From Stenotrophomonas bentonitica (GTDB taxonomy: Bacteria > Pseudomonadota > Gammaproteobacteria > Xanthomonadales > Xanthomonadaceae): a stretch of 64,000 bases of DNA. The notes below the pieces were generated by a model. The model saw nothing but the letters and a program-made list of their open reading frames with translations, was not told the DNA's origin and made no database searches. Both the position numbers and the translations under genes were made by a program. The DNA lies in assembly GCF_013185915.1 (NCBI RefSeq), contig NZ_JAAZUH010000002.1, positions 868,001-932,000 of the forward strand, given 5' to 3'. Below, piece by piece: positions 17,716 to 26,284 of this stretch; the stretch's first letter is position 1, and every line of letters starts with the position of its first letter.

Positions 17716-19785
17716 TCAACCGAAATCGAAGTTCATCACCGGGCCGGCCGGGCCGACGAATTCGCCCTGCACGTAATCGACGCCAGCACTGAACAGCATG
17801 CTCATCGAGTTCGCGTCCGCGATGAACTCGGCGATGGTGCGGATGTTGGCTTCCTGCGCGCGCGTGGTGATCTCGCTGATCTTGTCCGCGTTCTCCCGCG
17901 TGCGGGCAAAATCGCTGGTGAAGTCGCGGTCGAGCTTCAGGAACTGTGGCTGGAAGTGCGCCAGCAGCTGGAACGAATCCAGCCCCGAACCGAACTGCTC
18001 CAACCCGATCCGGCAGCCCAGCGGCGCCACGTCCGCCAGGAACTGCTGCGCGTTGCGCAGGTGCGTGAATACCTTCGCTTCCGGCGCGTGCAGCCACAGG
18101 CGTTCGCCCGGCACCCCGTGTGCCTCCAGCTCGCGACGGATCGTCGCCACCATCTGCGGGTCGTTGAACGACTCCGGCGTGATCTTCACCATCATGTGCG
18201 TCGCATGGCCCGCACGCGCCCGCTGGCCCAGCACGCTGATCGCATGCCCCACCACCCAGCGGTTGATGTCCGCCAGCAGCCCGTGTTCCTCCGCAATGCC
18301 CAGGAAGGCCGCCGGGCTCACCAGCTCCCCGTTGTTGTCCAGGCGCAGGTACGCCTCGTACAGCTCCAGCGGCTCACCGCCCAGGTTCAGCACCGGCTGG
18401 TAGTGCAGCTGGAAACCATCACCGGCCAATGCCTCGTTGATCCGCGCCACCCAACGCTGGATGCGCTCTTCCTCCACCCGGTCCACCGCCGCCGGGTCGA
18501 AGATCCGGCTCGTGTTGCCCAGTTCCGACGCCGCCTGCTGGCATTCTGTCGCACGCGCCAGCACCTGCCCGACGCTCGCGATCTTCTCGCCCACCTGCAC
18601 GCCGCCAATGCTTACCGTCACCGTCGCCGAACGCTCGCCGATGCTGAACACCTGCGCCGCGAAGGCCTCCCGGATCCGGTCCGCCAGCGCCTCGGTGTCC
18701 GCGAACGCGCCCTCGGTCAGCACCGCCAGGCTGTGCTCGCCGTAGCGCGCCAGCTGCGCACTGTCGCCCACCGTGTCCGCCAGCACCTTCGCCAGCGCCG
18801 CGATCAGCGCATCCGCCGAATCCAGCCCGATGTCCGGCAACAGCCGCGCGTAATGATCCGGCTCAACCAGCAGCAGCCCGAACCGGCCCTCGCTGCGACC
18901 GGCCTGCGCCACCGCATTTTCCACGTGCAGCATGAAGGTCTGCCGGTTGAGCAGCCCCGTCACCTGGTCGCGCTGGCGCAGGTCCTCCACCTCGCGCGCC
19001 AGTTCCGGGTCGAACTCCATGCGGCGGCGGAACACCACCTGCAGGCAGCTCTCGCCTTCATAGGTCGCCGGCGTGAATTCCATCGTCGCGGCAAACACCG
19101 CGCCGTCCTGGTTGCGCGCATCCACCTGGTACTGCGGCGGCGGTGGCTCGCCCTTGCTGAGCGACTTGAGCAGCTGCTTGAAGCCTTCCACGTGCTGCGG
19201 CGCGACCATGTCCAGCAGCGAAATGCCTTCCACGTCGTCGAACGCCTCGTACCCGAACATCTCCAGGTAGGCCTCGTTGGCGCGGATGTGCATGCCCTCG
19301 TGGACGTACGCGATGGGGTCGCGCGAGGACGCGATCAACGCATCGCAGCGGCGCTCGGTCTCGCGCATCTGCGCCTCGATCCGGCGCAGCCCGCGGCGTG
19401 CATGCAGGTCGGTCCACTCGTTGCGGACCACCGCCAGCAGGTGTTCCGGACGGTTGCGCAGGGCCACCGCGCGGATGCCGTTGGCACTGGCCTCCACCCA
19501 TTCCGACTCGTTGATGCTCTCGGCCAGCAGGATCATCGGGATGTCCTTGCCGCTGGCCGCGATCTGCTGGGTCACCTGCAGCAGCGGAATGCTCTGCGCC
19601 GGCGCCGCCAGCACCAGGTCGATCGGCTGGCTGCCGATGATCTGCGCCAGCTCCTCGGCGTTCTGCGGGCGCGCCGGGCGCACCGCGATGCCGCTGTTGC
19701 GCAGCAGGCTGACGATGGTTTCGGCGTTCTCGCCGCTGTCATCCACGATCAGCAGGCGGACGGTGATGTCATTCGCGTTCTGCAT
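17716..19785 (-). CDS. fimX: FimX-type REC-PAS-degenerate GGDEF-EAL protein
   Basis: The 689-residue product has the domain order of FimX: a receiver-like domain (1-125, LLIVDDSGEN), PAS (about 150-255), GGDEF (about 285-420) and EAL (about 430-680). Both catalytic motifs are lost: YGEHS (348-352) replaces GGDEF, EAY (477-479) replaces EAL and EQFGSG replaces DDFGTG. FimX does not turn over c-di-GMP but binds it with the EAL domain and works with a PilZ protein and PilB to control type IV pilus assembly and twitching. The length and C-terminus match Xanthomonas FimX. A GGGGAG ribosome site precedes the ATG. pilF is also in this window. Confidence 0.88.
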   Translation of the reverse strand: MQNANDITVRLLIVDDSGENAETIVSLLRNSGIAVRPARPQNAEELAQIIGSQPIDLVLAAPAQSIPLLQVTQQIAASGKDIPMILLAESINESEWVEASANGIRAVALRNRPEHLLAVVRNEWTDLHARRGLRRIEAQMRETERRCDALIASSRDPIAYVHEGMHIRANEAYLEMFGYEAFDDVEGISLLDMVAPQHVEGFKQLLKSLSKGEPPPPQYQVDARNQDGAVFAATMEFTPATYEGESCLQVVFRRRMEFDPELAREVEDLRQRDQVTGLLNRQTFMLHVENAVAQAGRSEGRFGLLLVEPDHYARLLPDIGLDSADALIAALAKVLADTVGDSAQLARYGEHSLAVLTEGAFADTEALADRIREAFAAQVFSIGERSATVTVSIGGVQVGEKIASVGQVLARATECQQAASELGNTSRIFDPAAVDRVEEERIQRWVARINEALAGDGFQLHYQPVLNLGGEPLELYEAYLRLDNNGELVSPAAFLGIAEEHGLLADINRWVVGHAISVLGQRARAGHATHMMVKITPESFNDPQMVATIRRELEAHGVPGERLWLHAPEAKVFTHLRNAQQFLADVAPLGCRIGLEQFGSGLDSFQLLAHFQPQFLKLDRDFTSDFARTRENADKISEITTRAQEANIRTIAEFIADANSMSMLFSAGVDYVQGEFVGPAGPVMNFDFG

Positions 19786-19875
19786 TCACTACTCCCCAGA
19801 CTGCAAACTTGATACACGATGCGTGCCGCTTCGTCCATGCCGGCGGCGGGCGCCGGTCACGGAATGCGTGCGCGC

Positions 19876-21060
19876 CTATACGACCTGGCCAGCGGCGTGG
19901 CCGCTGGCCCAGGCCCACTGGAAGTTGTAGCCGCCCAGCCAGCCGGTCACGTCCAGCACCTCACCCACGAAATGCAGGCCCGGAACCAGCTGCGACTCGA
20001 ACGTACTGGACGACACCCTGCGCGTGTCCACGCCCCCCAGCGTGACCTCCGCGGTACGGTAGCCCTCGGTGCCACTGGCGACCAGCGGGAAGTCCTGCAG
20101 CAGGGCCGCCGCCTGGCGCAGCTCGCGCTCGTCGATCTGGCGCACCGGCCGGTCCGGCAGCCAGTGCTCGCACAGGCGCAGCGCCAGCCGGCGCGGCAGC
20201 ACCTCCGACAGCACCGTGCGCAGCTCGGCCGCGCCGCGCTCGCGCTTCATCGTGCGCAGCCACTCCTCGGCGTCCTGGCCGGGCAGCAGGTCCAGGCGCA
20301 GGTCGTCGCCCGGCTGCCAGAACGAGGAGATCTGCAGGATCGCCGGTCCGCTGATGCCGCGATGGGTGATCAGCAGCGAATTGCGGAACTCGACGTCGTT
20401 GCAGCGCGCTGCCACCGGCAGCGCGACCCCGCTGAGGTCCTGGAAGCGTTCCTGGTGCTTGCCGCTCAGGGTCAGCGGGACCAGCCCGGCCCGGGTCGGC
20501 AGCACCTCGTGGCCGAACTGGCGGGCCAGCTCATAGCCGAATCCCGTGGCGCCCAGGCTGGGAATGGACAGCCCGCCGGTGGCGACCACCAGCGAGGCCG
20601 CATGGAAGCGCCCCTGCGTGGTCTGCACATGGAAGCCGTCGCTGCTGCGCTCGACCTTCTCCACCGTGCAGTCGGTGCGGACCTGCGCGCCGGCCGCCGT
20701 GCACTCGTCCATCAGCATGCGCACGATCTGCTTGGACGAAATGTCGCAGAACAGCTGGCCCAGTTCCTTCTCGTGGTACGCGATGCCGTGCCGCTCCACC
20801 ATCTCGATGAAGTTCCACGGCGTATAGCGCGCCAGCGCCGACTTGCAGAAATGCGGGTTGGCCGACAGGAAGTTGGCGGGGGTGGTGCCGGTATTGGTGA
20901 AATTGCAGCGGCCGCCGCCGGACATCAGGATCTTCTTGCCGACCTTGTTGGCGTGGTCGATCACCTGCACCATGCGCCCGCGCCGGCCGGCGGTGAGCGC
21001 GCACATCAGGCCGGCAGCGCCGGCGCCGATCACCAGGACATCGCAGCGGGTGGTGCTCAT
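19876..21060 (-). CDS. FAD-dependent oxidoreductase of the HI0933/YhiN family
   Basis: This 394-residue flavoprotein has the N-terminal dinucleotide motif VLVIGAGAAGLMCAL, a second stretch KKILMSGGGRCNFTN that is diagnostic for the HI0933 family, VVATGGLSIPSLGATGFGYELA, and the C-terminal HFVGEVLDVTGWLGGYNFQWAWASGH. Members bind FAD; the reaction is not established for most of them. It sits between yaeQ (10-base gap upstream) and fimX and is probably cotranscribed with yaeQ. Confidence 0.92.
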   Translation of the reverse strand: MSTTRCDVLVIGAGAAGLMCALTAGRRGRMVQVIDHANKVGKKILMSGGGRCNFTNTGTTPANFLSANPHFCKSALARYTPWNFIEMVERHGIAYHEKELGQLFCDISSKQIVRMLMDECTAAGAQVRTDCTVEKVERSSDGFHVQTTQGRFHAASLVVATGGLSIPSLGATGFGYELARQFGHEVLPTRAGLVPLTLSGKHQERFQDLSGVALPVAARCNDVEFRNSLLITHRGISGPAILQISSFWQPGDDLRLDLLPGQDAEEWLRTMKRERGAAELRTVLSEVLPRRLALRLCEHWLPDRPVRQIDERELRQAAALLQDFPLVASGTEGYRTAEVTLGGVDTRRVSSSTFESQLVPGLHFVGEVLDVTGWLGGYNFQWAWASGHAAGQVV

Positions 21061-21070
21061 GCCGCGTTGC

Positions 21071-21622
21071 TCATGCCTGCGGAGCGGGCTTGCGCCAGGT
21101 GGGAATGACGCTCAGCTCGGCCTTGTCGGACATCAGCTGGACCTCGCCGTCCTGGATGATCACCGTCCAGCGCATGCTGCGCTCGATCTGCGCACCCCAC
21201 TGCTCGACGAACTCGCCGGGCAGGTCCAGCACTTCCAGGGTCTTCAGCTTGTTCAGCGCCGAGGCATTGCGCTCCCACCAGATATCGGCCGCGCGACCGC
21301 CGTAGGTGATCAGCTGCACCGCGCCGGCGCGGCCGGCGGCCTTGCGCAGGCGCGACTCGTCCGGCTGGCCCAGGTCGATCCAGCGCTCGATGGCGCCGGT
21401 GTAGTCCTGCTTCCACAGGTCCGGTTCGTCGTCCACGCTCAGCCCGCGGCCGAACTCCAGCCGGTCCTCCGCGTTCAGCGCGAACGCCAGCAGGCGAACC
21501 ATCAACCGGTCATCGGTCTCGGAAGGGTGCTGGGCCAGGGTCAGGTTATGGCTGGCGTAGTAGCCGCGATCCATGTCGCTGATCTGCAGTTCGGCCTTGC
21601 GGATGGTGGCGGTGAGGGCCAT
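21071..21622 (-). CDS. yaeQ: YaeQ family protein
   Basis: The 183-residue product follows the YaeQ family throughout: MALTATIRKAELQISDMDR at the start, LAQHPSETDDRLMVRLLAF, WIDLGQPDESRLRKA and the C-terminal WTVIIQDGEVQLM. YaeQ has a PD-(D/E)xK nuclease-like fold and was linked to expression of RfaH-dependent haemolysin in E. coli; its real activity is unclear. The start is placed by family alignment, since the frame is open further upstream. It faces away from the pseudouridine synthase across only 42 bases, so the two promoters must overlap. Confidence 0.93.
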   Translation of the reverse strand: MALTATIRKAELQISDMDRGYYASHNLTLAQHPSETDDRLMVRLLAFALNAEDRLEFGRGLSVDDEPDLWKQDYTGAIERWIDLGQPDESRLRKAAGRAGAVQLITYGGRAADIWWERNASALNKLKTLEVLDLPGEFVEQWGAQIERSMRWTVIIQDGEVQLMSDKAELSVIPTWRKPAPQA

Positions 21623-21664
21623 GGGGGTACCGTGAACAAAGAGCGCCATGATAATGGGTGGGCC

Positions 21665-22546
21665 ATGACTGCGCCCGATTCCATTCATACGACCGAACGT
21701 CCCAGCCGCCTGCAGCTGCCGCCCGGTGACTGGCGGTGCCTGCTGGACGGGCTGTGCGAACGCTTTCCGCGCATCGACCGGGCCCAGTGGCAGGACCGTT
21801 TCGCGCGGGGCAGGGTCCGTGACGCGCAGGGCAGGGCGCTCTCGCCCGACCAGCCCTGGCAGGTCGGGCTGGAGATCCAGTACTTCCGCGAGGTAAGCGA
21901 CGAGCCGGTGATTCCCTTCGAAGAGGCGATCCTGCACGTCGACGCGCACCTGCTGGTGGCCGACAAGCCGCACTTCCTGCCGGTCACCCCGGCCGGCGGC
22001 TACGTCCGCGAGACCCTGCTGGCGCGGCTGGTGGCGCGAACCGGCAACGCGGCGCTGGCGCCGCTGCACCGGCTGGACCGGCTGACCGCCGGTCTGGTGC
22101 TGTTCTCCACCAGCGCTGAGACGCGCGATGCCTACCAGCGGCTGTTTCGTGAGCGGCGCATTGAGAAGACCTATGAGGCCCTGGCGCCGGCCCTGCCCGG
22201 AGTGGGTTTTCCGCTGGAGCGGCGCAGCAGGCTGGTGCCCGGAGAACCTTTCTTCCGCATGGCGGAGGCCCCGGGCGAGCCAAATGCGCTGACCCGGATC
22301 GAGGTGATCGACGCCGATGGCCCGATATGGCGCTACCGGCTGCACCCGGAGACGGGCCGCAAGCACCAACTGAGGGTCCACATGGCTGCACTCGGCGCGC
22401 CGATCCGGGGTGACGACCTGTATCCGGAGCTGGGGGAGGCGTGTGGCGTGGACGGGCACCCGCTGCAGCTGCTGGCGCGGGCGCTGGCGTTTGACGATCC
22501 GCTGACGGGGGAGCCAAGACGCTTCTCGAGCGAATTGACCCTGTAG
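21665..22546 (+). CDS. RluA-family pseudouridine synthase
   Basis: This protein of 293 residues holds the RluA signature APLHRLDRLTAGLVLF, whose aspartate is catalytic, plus ILHVDAHLLVADKPHFLPV and LHPETGRKHQLRVHMAALG. It isomerises uridine to pseudouridine in rRNA or tRNA. The N-terminal 75 residues lack a full S4 domain. The exact target site cannot be told. The TAG stop overlaps the GTAG head of a palindrome that may end the transcript. Confidence 0.88.
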   Translation: MTAPDSIHTTERPSRLQLPPGDWRCLLDGLCERFPRIDRAQWQDRFARGRVRDAQGRALSPDQPWQVGLEIQYFREVSDEPVIPFEEAILHVDAHLLVADKPHFLPVTPAGGYVRETLLARLVARTGNAALAPLHRLDRLTAGLVLFSTSAETRDAYQRLFRERRIEKTYEALAPALPGVGFPLERRSRLVPGEPFFRMAEAPGEPNALTRIEVIDADGPIWRYRLHPETGRKHQLRVHMAALGAPIRGDDLYPELGEACGVDGHPLQLLARALAFDDPLTGEPRRFSSELTL

Positions 22547-22568
22547 AGCTACGCGGGCGTGGCTCTAC
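22543..22568. repeat. GTAG palindrome at the end of the pseudouridine synthase gene
   Basis: GTAGAGCTACGC and GCGTGGCTCTAC pair with one wobble around GG. It has GTAG or its complement at both ends and includes the stop codon of the gene. Confidence 0.6.
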
Positions 22569-22923
22569 CCCTCTTATCGGCGCCCCGTCTACCCATCCTT
22601 AATCAACATGCGGCCCCCGTTTGGCTGAAATTAAGCCTGGAAATACATGAATGGGGAGCGCCTTTTCGTGTAGGATTCGCCCATCCCTTGTCCTGTCAGG
22701 CGGGACCGGGGAGATGGCTGAATAAATCAGCTATCGCTTTTTCGGTAAAAGGCGCGTATCGTCCCCCACACTGTGTTTGCTAGGGTCACCGTGAATCGTG
22801 GCCTGGTGCAGTTGATCTCACGATCCGCTCATCGATCCGCTTTACCAACGCCTGCAACTCAGTCTCGGCTCCGGAACTCCGGCGGCCGCGATTATTTCAA
22901 CTTATGTTTCAGGAGTTAGTAAC
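22569..22923 (+). promoter_or_regulatory. Upstream region and long leader of the cold-shock gene
   Basis: This 355-base stretch has no credible gene; one 74-codon frame is open but lacks a ribosome site. Its base composition is less GC-rich than its surroundings. Small hairpins are visible, such as GCTGA-ATAAA-TCAGC at 22718-22732 and a CTTTTT/AAAAG stem about 10 bases later. Cold-shock genes typically have long folded leaders that act as temperature switches, and this is the likely role. No promoter pair stands out. Confidence 0.45.
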
Positions 22924-23133
22924 ATGTCTGATCGTCAGAACGGTACCGTCAAGTGGTTCAACGATGCCAAGGGCTTCGGCTTCATCACCCCGGAAAGCGG
23001 CCCGGACCTCTTCGTCCACTTCCGCGCCATCCAGGGCACCGGCTTCAAGTCGCTGCAGGAAGGCCAGAAGGTCACCTTCGTCGCCGTGCAGGGCCAGAAG
23101 GGCATGCAGGCTGACCAGGTGCAGGCGGCTTAA
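22924..23133 (+). CDS. Cold-shock protein, CspA family
   Basis: This 69-residue single-domain protein has both RNA-binding motifs of the family, KGFGFIT (RNP1) and LFVHF (RNP2). It binds single-stranded RNA and DNA and melts secondary structure. A strong ribosome site (AGGAG) precedes the ATG by 8 bases. The gene is monocistronic, with a terminator 28 bases after the stop. Several paralogues are usual in this group, so it may be constitutive or cold-induced. Confidence 0.97.
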   Translation: MSDRQNGTVKWFNDAKGFGFITPESGPDLFVHFRAIQGTGFKSLQEGQKVTFVAVQGQKGMQADQVQAA

Positions 23134-23161
23134 TTGCCCCTGCAACCGTAAGGTTGCCAGG

Positions 23162-23193
23162 AACGCCGGAAGCGAAAGCTTCCGGCGTTTTTT
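23162..23193 (+). terminator. Rho-independent terminator after the cold-shock gene
   Basis: A perfect 12-base stem (AACGCCGGAAGC with GCTTCCGGCGTT) around a GAAA tetraloop is followed by TTTTT. Confidence 0.95.
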
Positions 23194-23252
23194 ATTGCGC
23201 GGTGCAGACGCGCCGACGGGTAGCATGACGGTTTGCCTTCGCGGACCTGTCG

Positions 23253-23945
23253 ATGATCAAGGTGCACCATCTGGACCACTCGCGTTCGCAGCGCGTGCTG
23301 TGGATGCTTGAAGAACTGAACCTGCCGTACCAGCTGGTCAACTACCAGCGCGATGAGAAAACCTGGCTGGCGCCGCAGGCCCTGCGCGACATCCACCCGC
23401 TCGGCAAATCACCGGTGCTGCAGGACGACGCGCTGGTCCTGGCCGAGTCCGGGGCGATCCTGGACTACCTGGCCGACCGCTATGACAGCGGCCGCCAGTT
23501 GTCGCCGGAACTGCTGCCCGCACAGGCGCCCGAGCGCGTGCGCTACCGCTACTGGATGCATTACGCCGAAGGCTCGGCGATGCCGCCGCTGTTGATGAGC
23601 CTGGTGTTCGCGCGGGTGCGCAAGGCGCCGATGCCGTTCTTCGCCAGGCCCATTGCGCGTGGCATTGCCGACAAGGTGATGAAGACCTTCGTGGGCCCGC
23701 AGCTGAAGCTCCACCTGGACTGGATGGAGCGCGAACTGACGGCCGCGCCGTGGTTCGCCGGCGAGCGCTTCACTGCCGCCGACATCCAGATGAGCTTCCC
23801 GATCCAGGCCGCGGCGTCGCGCGCGGGCAGCATGGAGGCGTACCCGAAGCTGAAGGGCTTCCTGCAGCGCATCGAACAGCGGCCGGCGTATCAGCGGGCG
23901 GTGGAGCGGGGCGGCCCGTTAAACCTGGGCGCCGGCGCGGCCTGA
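23253..23945 (+). CDS. Glutathione S-transferase family protein
   Basis: The 230-residue protein has the thioredoxin-like N-terminal domain ([18 protein letters not shown] with the catalytic Ser/Arg region, KSPVLQDD, and [15 protein letters not shown], which binds the gamma-glutamyl group) and the helical C-terminal domain ([17 protein letters not shown]). It resembles bacterial GSTs related to the yeast Gtt1 type. It would conjugate or reduce electrophiles using glutathione. It is followed after 37 bases by selO, another redox-linked gene. Confidence 0.92.
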   Translation: MIKVHHLDHSRSQRVLWMLEELNLPYQLVNYQRDEKTWLAPQALRDIHPLGKSPVLQDDALVLAESGAILDYLADRYDSGRQLSPELLPAQAPERVRYRYWMHYAEGSAMPPLLMSLVFARVRKAPMPFFARPIARGIADKVMKTFVGPQLKLHLDWMERELTAAPWFAGERFTAADIQMSFPIQAAASRAGSMEAYPKLKGFLQRIEQRPAYQRAVERGGPLNLGAGAA

Positions 23946-23982
23946 GCTTGTGGGGGCATCCCGACGCCCCCACCTTGTCGTG

Positions 23983-25548
23983 ATGAGCACTGAAACGCTG
24001 CGCTTCGACAACCGCTTCCTCCGGGACCTGCCCGGCGACGATGAAACCGGCCCGCGCGTGCGCGAGGTGCGCGGCGCGCTCTGGTCGTCGGTGATGCCGA
24101 CGCCGGTGGCGGCGCCGCAGTTGCTGGCGTATTCCCCCGAGCTGGCTACCCAGCTGGGCCTGGGCCAGGACCTGCTGGACAGTCCCGATTTCCCCCGCGT
24201 GTTCGGCGGCAACGCGCTGTACGAAGGCATGCAGCCGTGGGCGGCCAACTACGGTGGGCACCAGTTCGGGCACTGGGCCGGCCAGCTCGGCGACGGCCGC
24301 GCGATCTCGCTGGGGCAGCTGGTGGCGCCGGATGGGCGCTACTGGGAGCTGCAGCTGAAAGGGGCAGGGCGCACGCCGTACTCGCGCGGCGCCGACGGCC
24401 GTGCGGTGCTGCGCTCGTCGATCCGCGAATTCCTGTGCAGCGAAGCCATGCATCACCTGGGCGTGCCCACCACCCGCGCGCTCAGCCTGGTGGCGACCGG
24501 CGACCCGGTGGTGCGGGACATGTTCTATGACGGTCACCCCGAGGCGGAACCCGGCGCGGTGGTGTGCCGGGTGGCCCCTTCATTCCTGCGCTTCGGCAGT
24601 TTCGAGCTGCCGGCCTCGCGCGGCGACGTGGCCCTGCTGCGGCAGCTGGCCGATGCCTGCATCGCGCGCGATTTCCCCGAACTGGCCGAGGCCGGCGCGG
24701 ACCGTTACGGCGCGTGGTTTGCGCAGGTCTGCGAACGCACCGCCGTGCTGGTCGCGCACTGGATGCGGGTCGGTTTCGTGCATGGCGTGATGAACACCGA
24801 CAACCTGTCCATCCTCGGCCTGACCATCGACTACGGCCCGTACGGCTGGGTGGACGACTACGACCCGGACTGGACCCCGAACACCACCGACGCGCAGGGC
24901 CGACGCTACCGCTTCGGCACCCAGCCGCAGGTGGCGTACTGGAACCTGACCCGGCTGGCACAGGCGCTGGCGCCGCTGTTCGAGGACGTGGCGCCGCTGC
25001 ACGCCGGCCTGGCCCGGTTCCAGGCCGTGCACGCGCAGCGCGAGCGCGACGACATCGCGGCCAAGCTCGGCCTGGCGGCGTGCGGCGATGCCGACCTCGG
25101 CTTGATGGCCGACTGGCTGCAACTGCTGCACGAGGGCGAGATGGACATGACCCTGGCGTTCCGCGGCCTGATCGCGTTCGATCCGCTGGCGCCGGACGTG
25201 GCCGTGCTGGACGACGCGTTCTACAGCCCGGACCGGCGCGCCGCAGTGCTGCCGGCGCTGCAGGCGTGGCTGCAGGCCTACGCGCTGCGGCTGCAGGCCG
25301 ATGGGCTGGATCCCGCGCAGCGGCAGCAGCGCATGCGCGCGGCCAATCCGCTGTACGTGCTGCGCAACTGGCTGGCGCAGGAAGCGATCGAACGGGCGGA
25401 GCAGGGCGACCTGGGGGGTGTGCATGCCCTGCAGGAGGTGCTGCGGCATCCCTATGACAAACAGCCGGGCCGCGCGCATTACGCCGGCAAGCGTCCGGAA
25501 TGGGCCCGGAACAAGGCCGGCTGCTCGATGCTGTCCTGCAGTTCCTGA
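23983..25548 (+). CDS. selO: Protein adenylyltransferase SelO (YdiU)
   Basis: SelO is a pseudokinase-fold enzyme that transfers AMP to serine, threonine or tyrosine of other proteins, with effects on redox stress. The 521-residue product contains [31 protein letters not shown], the active-site VHGVMNTDN and [13 protein letters not shown], and C-terminal [10 protein letters not shown]. The C-terminus ends GCSMLSCSS: cysteine stands where eukaryotic SelO has selenocysteine. The start is chosen at MSTETLRF, as family members begin LRFDN soon after. Confidence 0.96.
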   Translation: MSTETLRFDNRFLRDLPGDDETGPRVREVRGALWSSVMPTPVAAPQLLAYSPELATQLGLGQDLLDSPDFPRVFGGNALYEGMQPWAANYGGHQFGHWAGQLGDGRAISLGQLVAPDGRYWELQLKGAGRTPYSRGADGRAVLRSSIREFLCSEAMHHLGVPTTRALSLVATGDPVVRDMFYDGHPEAEPGAVVCRVAPSFLRFGSFELPASRGDVALLRQLADACIARDFPELAEAGADRYGAWFAQVCERTAVLVAHWMRVGFVHGVMNTDNLSILGLTIDYGPYGWVDDYDPDWTPNTTDAQGRRYRFGTQPQVAYWNLTRLAQALAPLFEDVAPLHAGLARFQAVHAQRERDDIAAKLGLAACGDADLGLMADWLQLLHEGEMDMTLAFRGLIAFDPLAPDVAVLDDAFYSPDRRAAVLPALQAWLQAYALRLQADGLDPAQRQQRMRAANPLYVLRNWLAQEAIERAEQGDLGGVHALQEVLRHPYDKQPGRAHYAGKRPEWARNKAGCSMLSCSS

Positions 25549-25585
25549 GGGGTTACCCTATGCCACCCTCTGCTGTTGCGTGACC

Positions 25586-26125
25586 ATGACCGATTCTTCC
25601 GCCCCCGTTCCGGCCTGGGCCGGCCGCCTGCGCGACGTCGCCGATTTCCCCAAGCCGGGCATCCTGTTCAAGGACATCATGCCGCTGCTGGCCAACGGCC
25701 CGGATTTCGCGGCCGCGGTGGACGCGATGGTCGCGCCGTGGCGCGATGCGACCCTGGACGCGGTGATGGGCATCGAATCGCGCGGGTTCATCCTGGGCGC
25801 GGCGATGGCGCAGGTGCTGGGCGTGGGCTTCGTGCCGGTGCGCAAGCCGGGCAAGCTGCCCGGGCGCACGTTGAAGCAGGAGTACACCCTGGAATACCGC
25901 ACCGACAGCATCGAAGTACATGCCGACGCATTGCCGCCGGGAGCGCGCGTGCTGGTGGTGGACGACGTGCTGGCCACCGGCGGTACGCTGCTGGCGGCGC
26001 TGTCGCTGGCGCGGCAGCTGCAGGTCGAAGTGGTGGGCGCGGCGGTGCTGGTTGAACTGGCCGGGCTGGGTGGGCGTGAGCGCTGGAACAGCGACGTGCC
26101 GTTGGTGGCCAACCTGGTGTATTGA
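25586..26125 (+). CDS. apt: Adenine phosphoribosyltransferase
   Basis: Apt salvages adenine to AMP with PRPP. The 179-residue protein has the PRPP-binding motif [13 protein letters not shown] at 122-134, the family stretches [12 protein letters not shown] and IESRGFILG, and a normal length. It lies 37 bases after selO on the same strand and may be cotranscribed. It converges with dbpA, and a pair of facing REP palindromes separates the two. Confidence 0.97.
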   Translation: MTDSSAPVPAWAGRLRDVADFPKPGILFKDIMPLLANGPDFAAAVDAMVAPWRDATLDAVMGIESRGFILGAAMAQVLGVGFVPVRKPGKLPGRTLKQEYTLEYRTDSIEVHADALPPGARVLVVDDVLATGGTLLAALSLARQLQVEVVGAAVLVELAGLGGRERWNSDVPLVANLVY

Positions 26126-26133
26126 GACCGCTT

Positions 26134-26157
26134 GGGACACGCATGGCGTGTCGCTAC
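26134..26157 (-). repeat. GTAG-headed REP palindrome, left half of a facing pair
   Basis: GGGACACGCATGGCGTGTC followed by GCTAC; on the minus strand the GTAG head comes first. It pairs with the mirror copy at 26239-26262. Confidence 0.75.
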
Positions 26158-26238
26158 GCCCGATCGTTGCCGCCACCGGTCGTTGCATCGAACGTCGCCG
26201 CAATCGGTCATCGCATCCATCGGTGATTGCGGCCCCGC

Positions 26239-26262
26239 GTAGAGACACGCCATGCGTGTCCC
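26239..26262 (+). repeat. GTAG-headed REP palindrome, right half of a facing pair
   Basis: GTAG followed by AGACACGCCATGCGTGTCCC, the near-exact mirror of the copy 81 bases upstream. The two GTAG heads face each other, the layout of a REP doublet, between the convergent genes apt and dbpA. Confidence 0.75.
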
Positions 26263-26284
26263 ACGCGGTGCCAGACCCGCGCGA

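Noticed and set aside
22559..22783. A 74-codon frame in the cold-shock leader
   Set aside because: It has no ribosome site, no likeness to anything known, and lies in a region expected to be untranslated leader or promoter.
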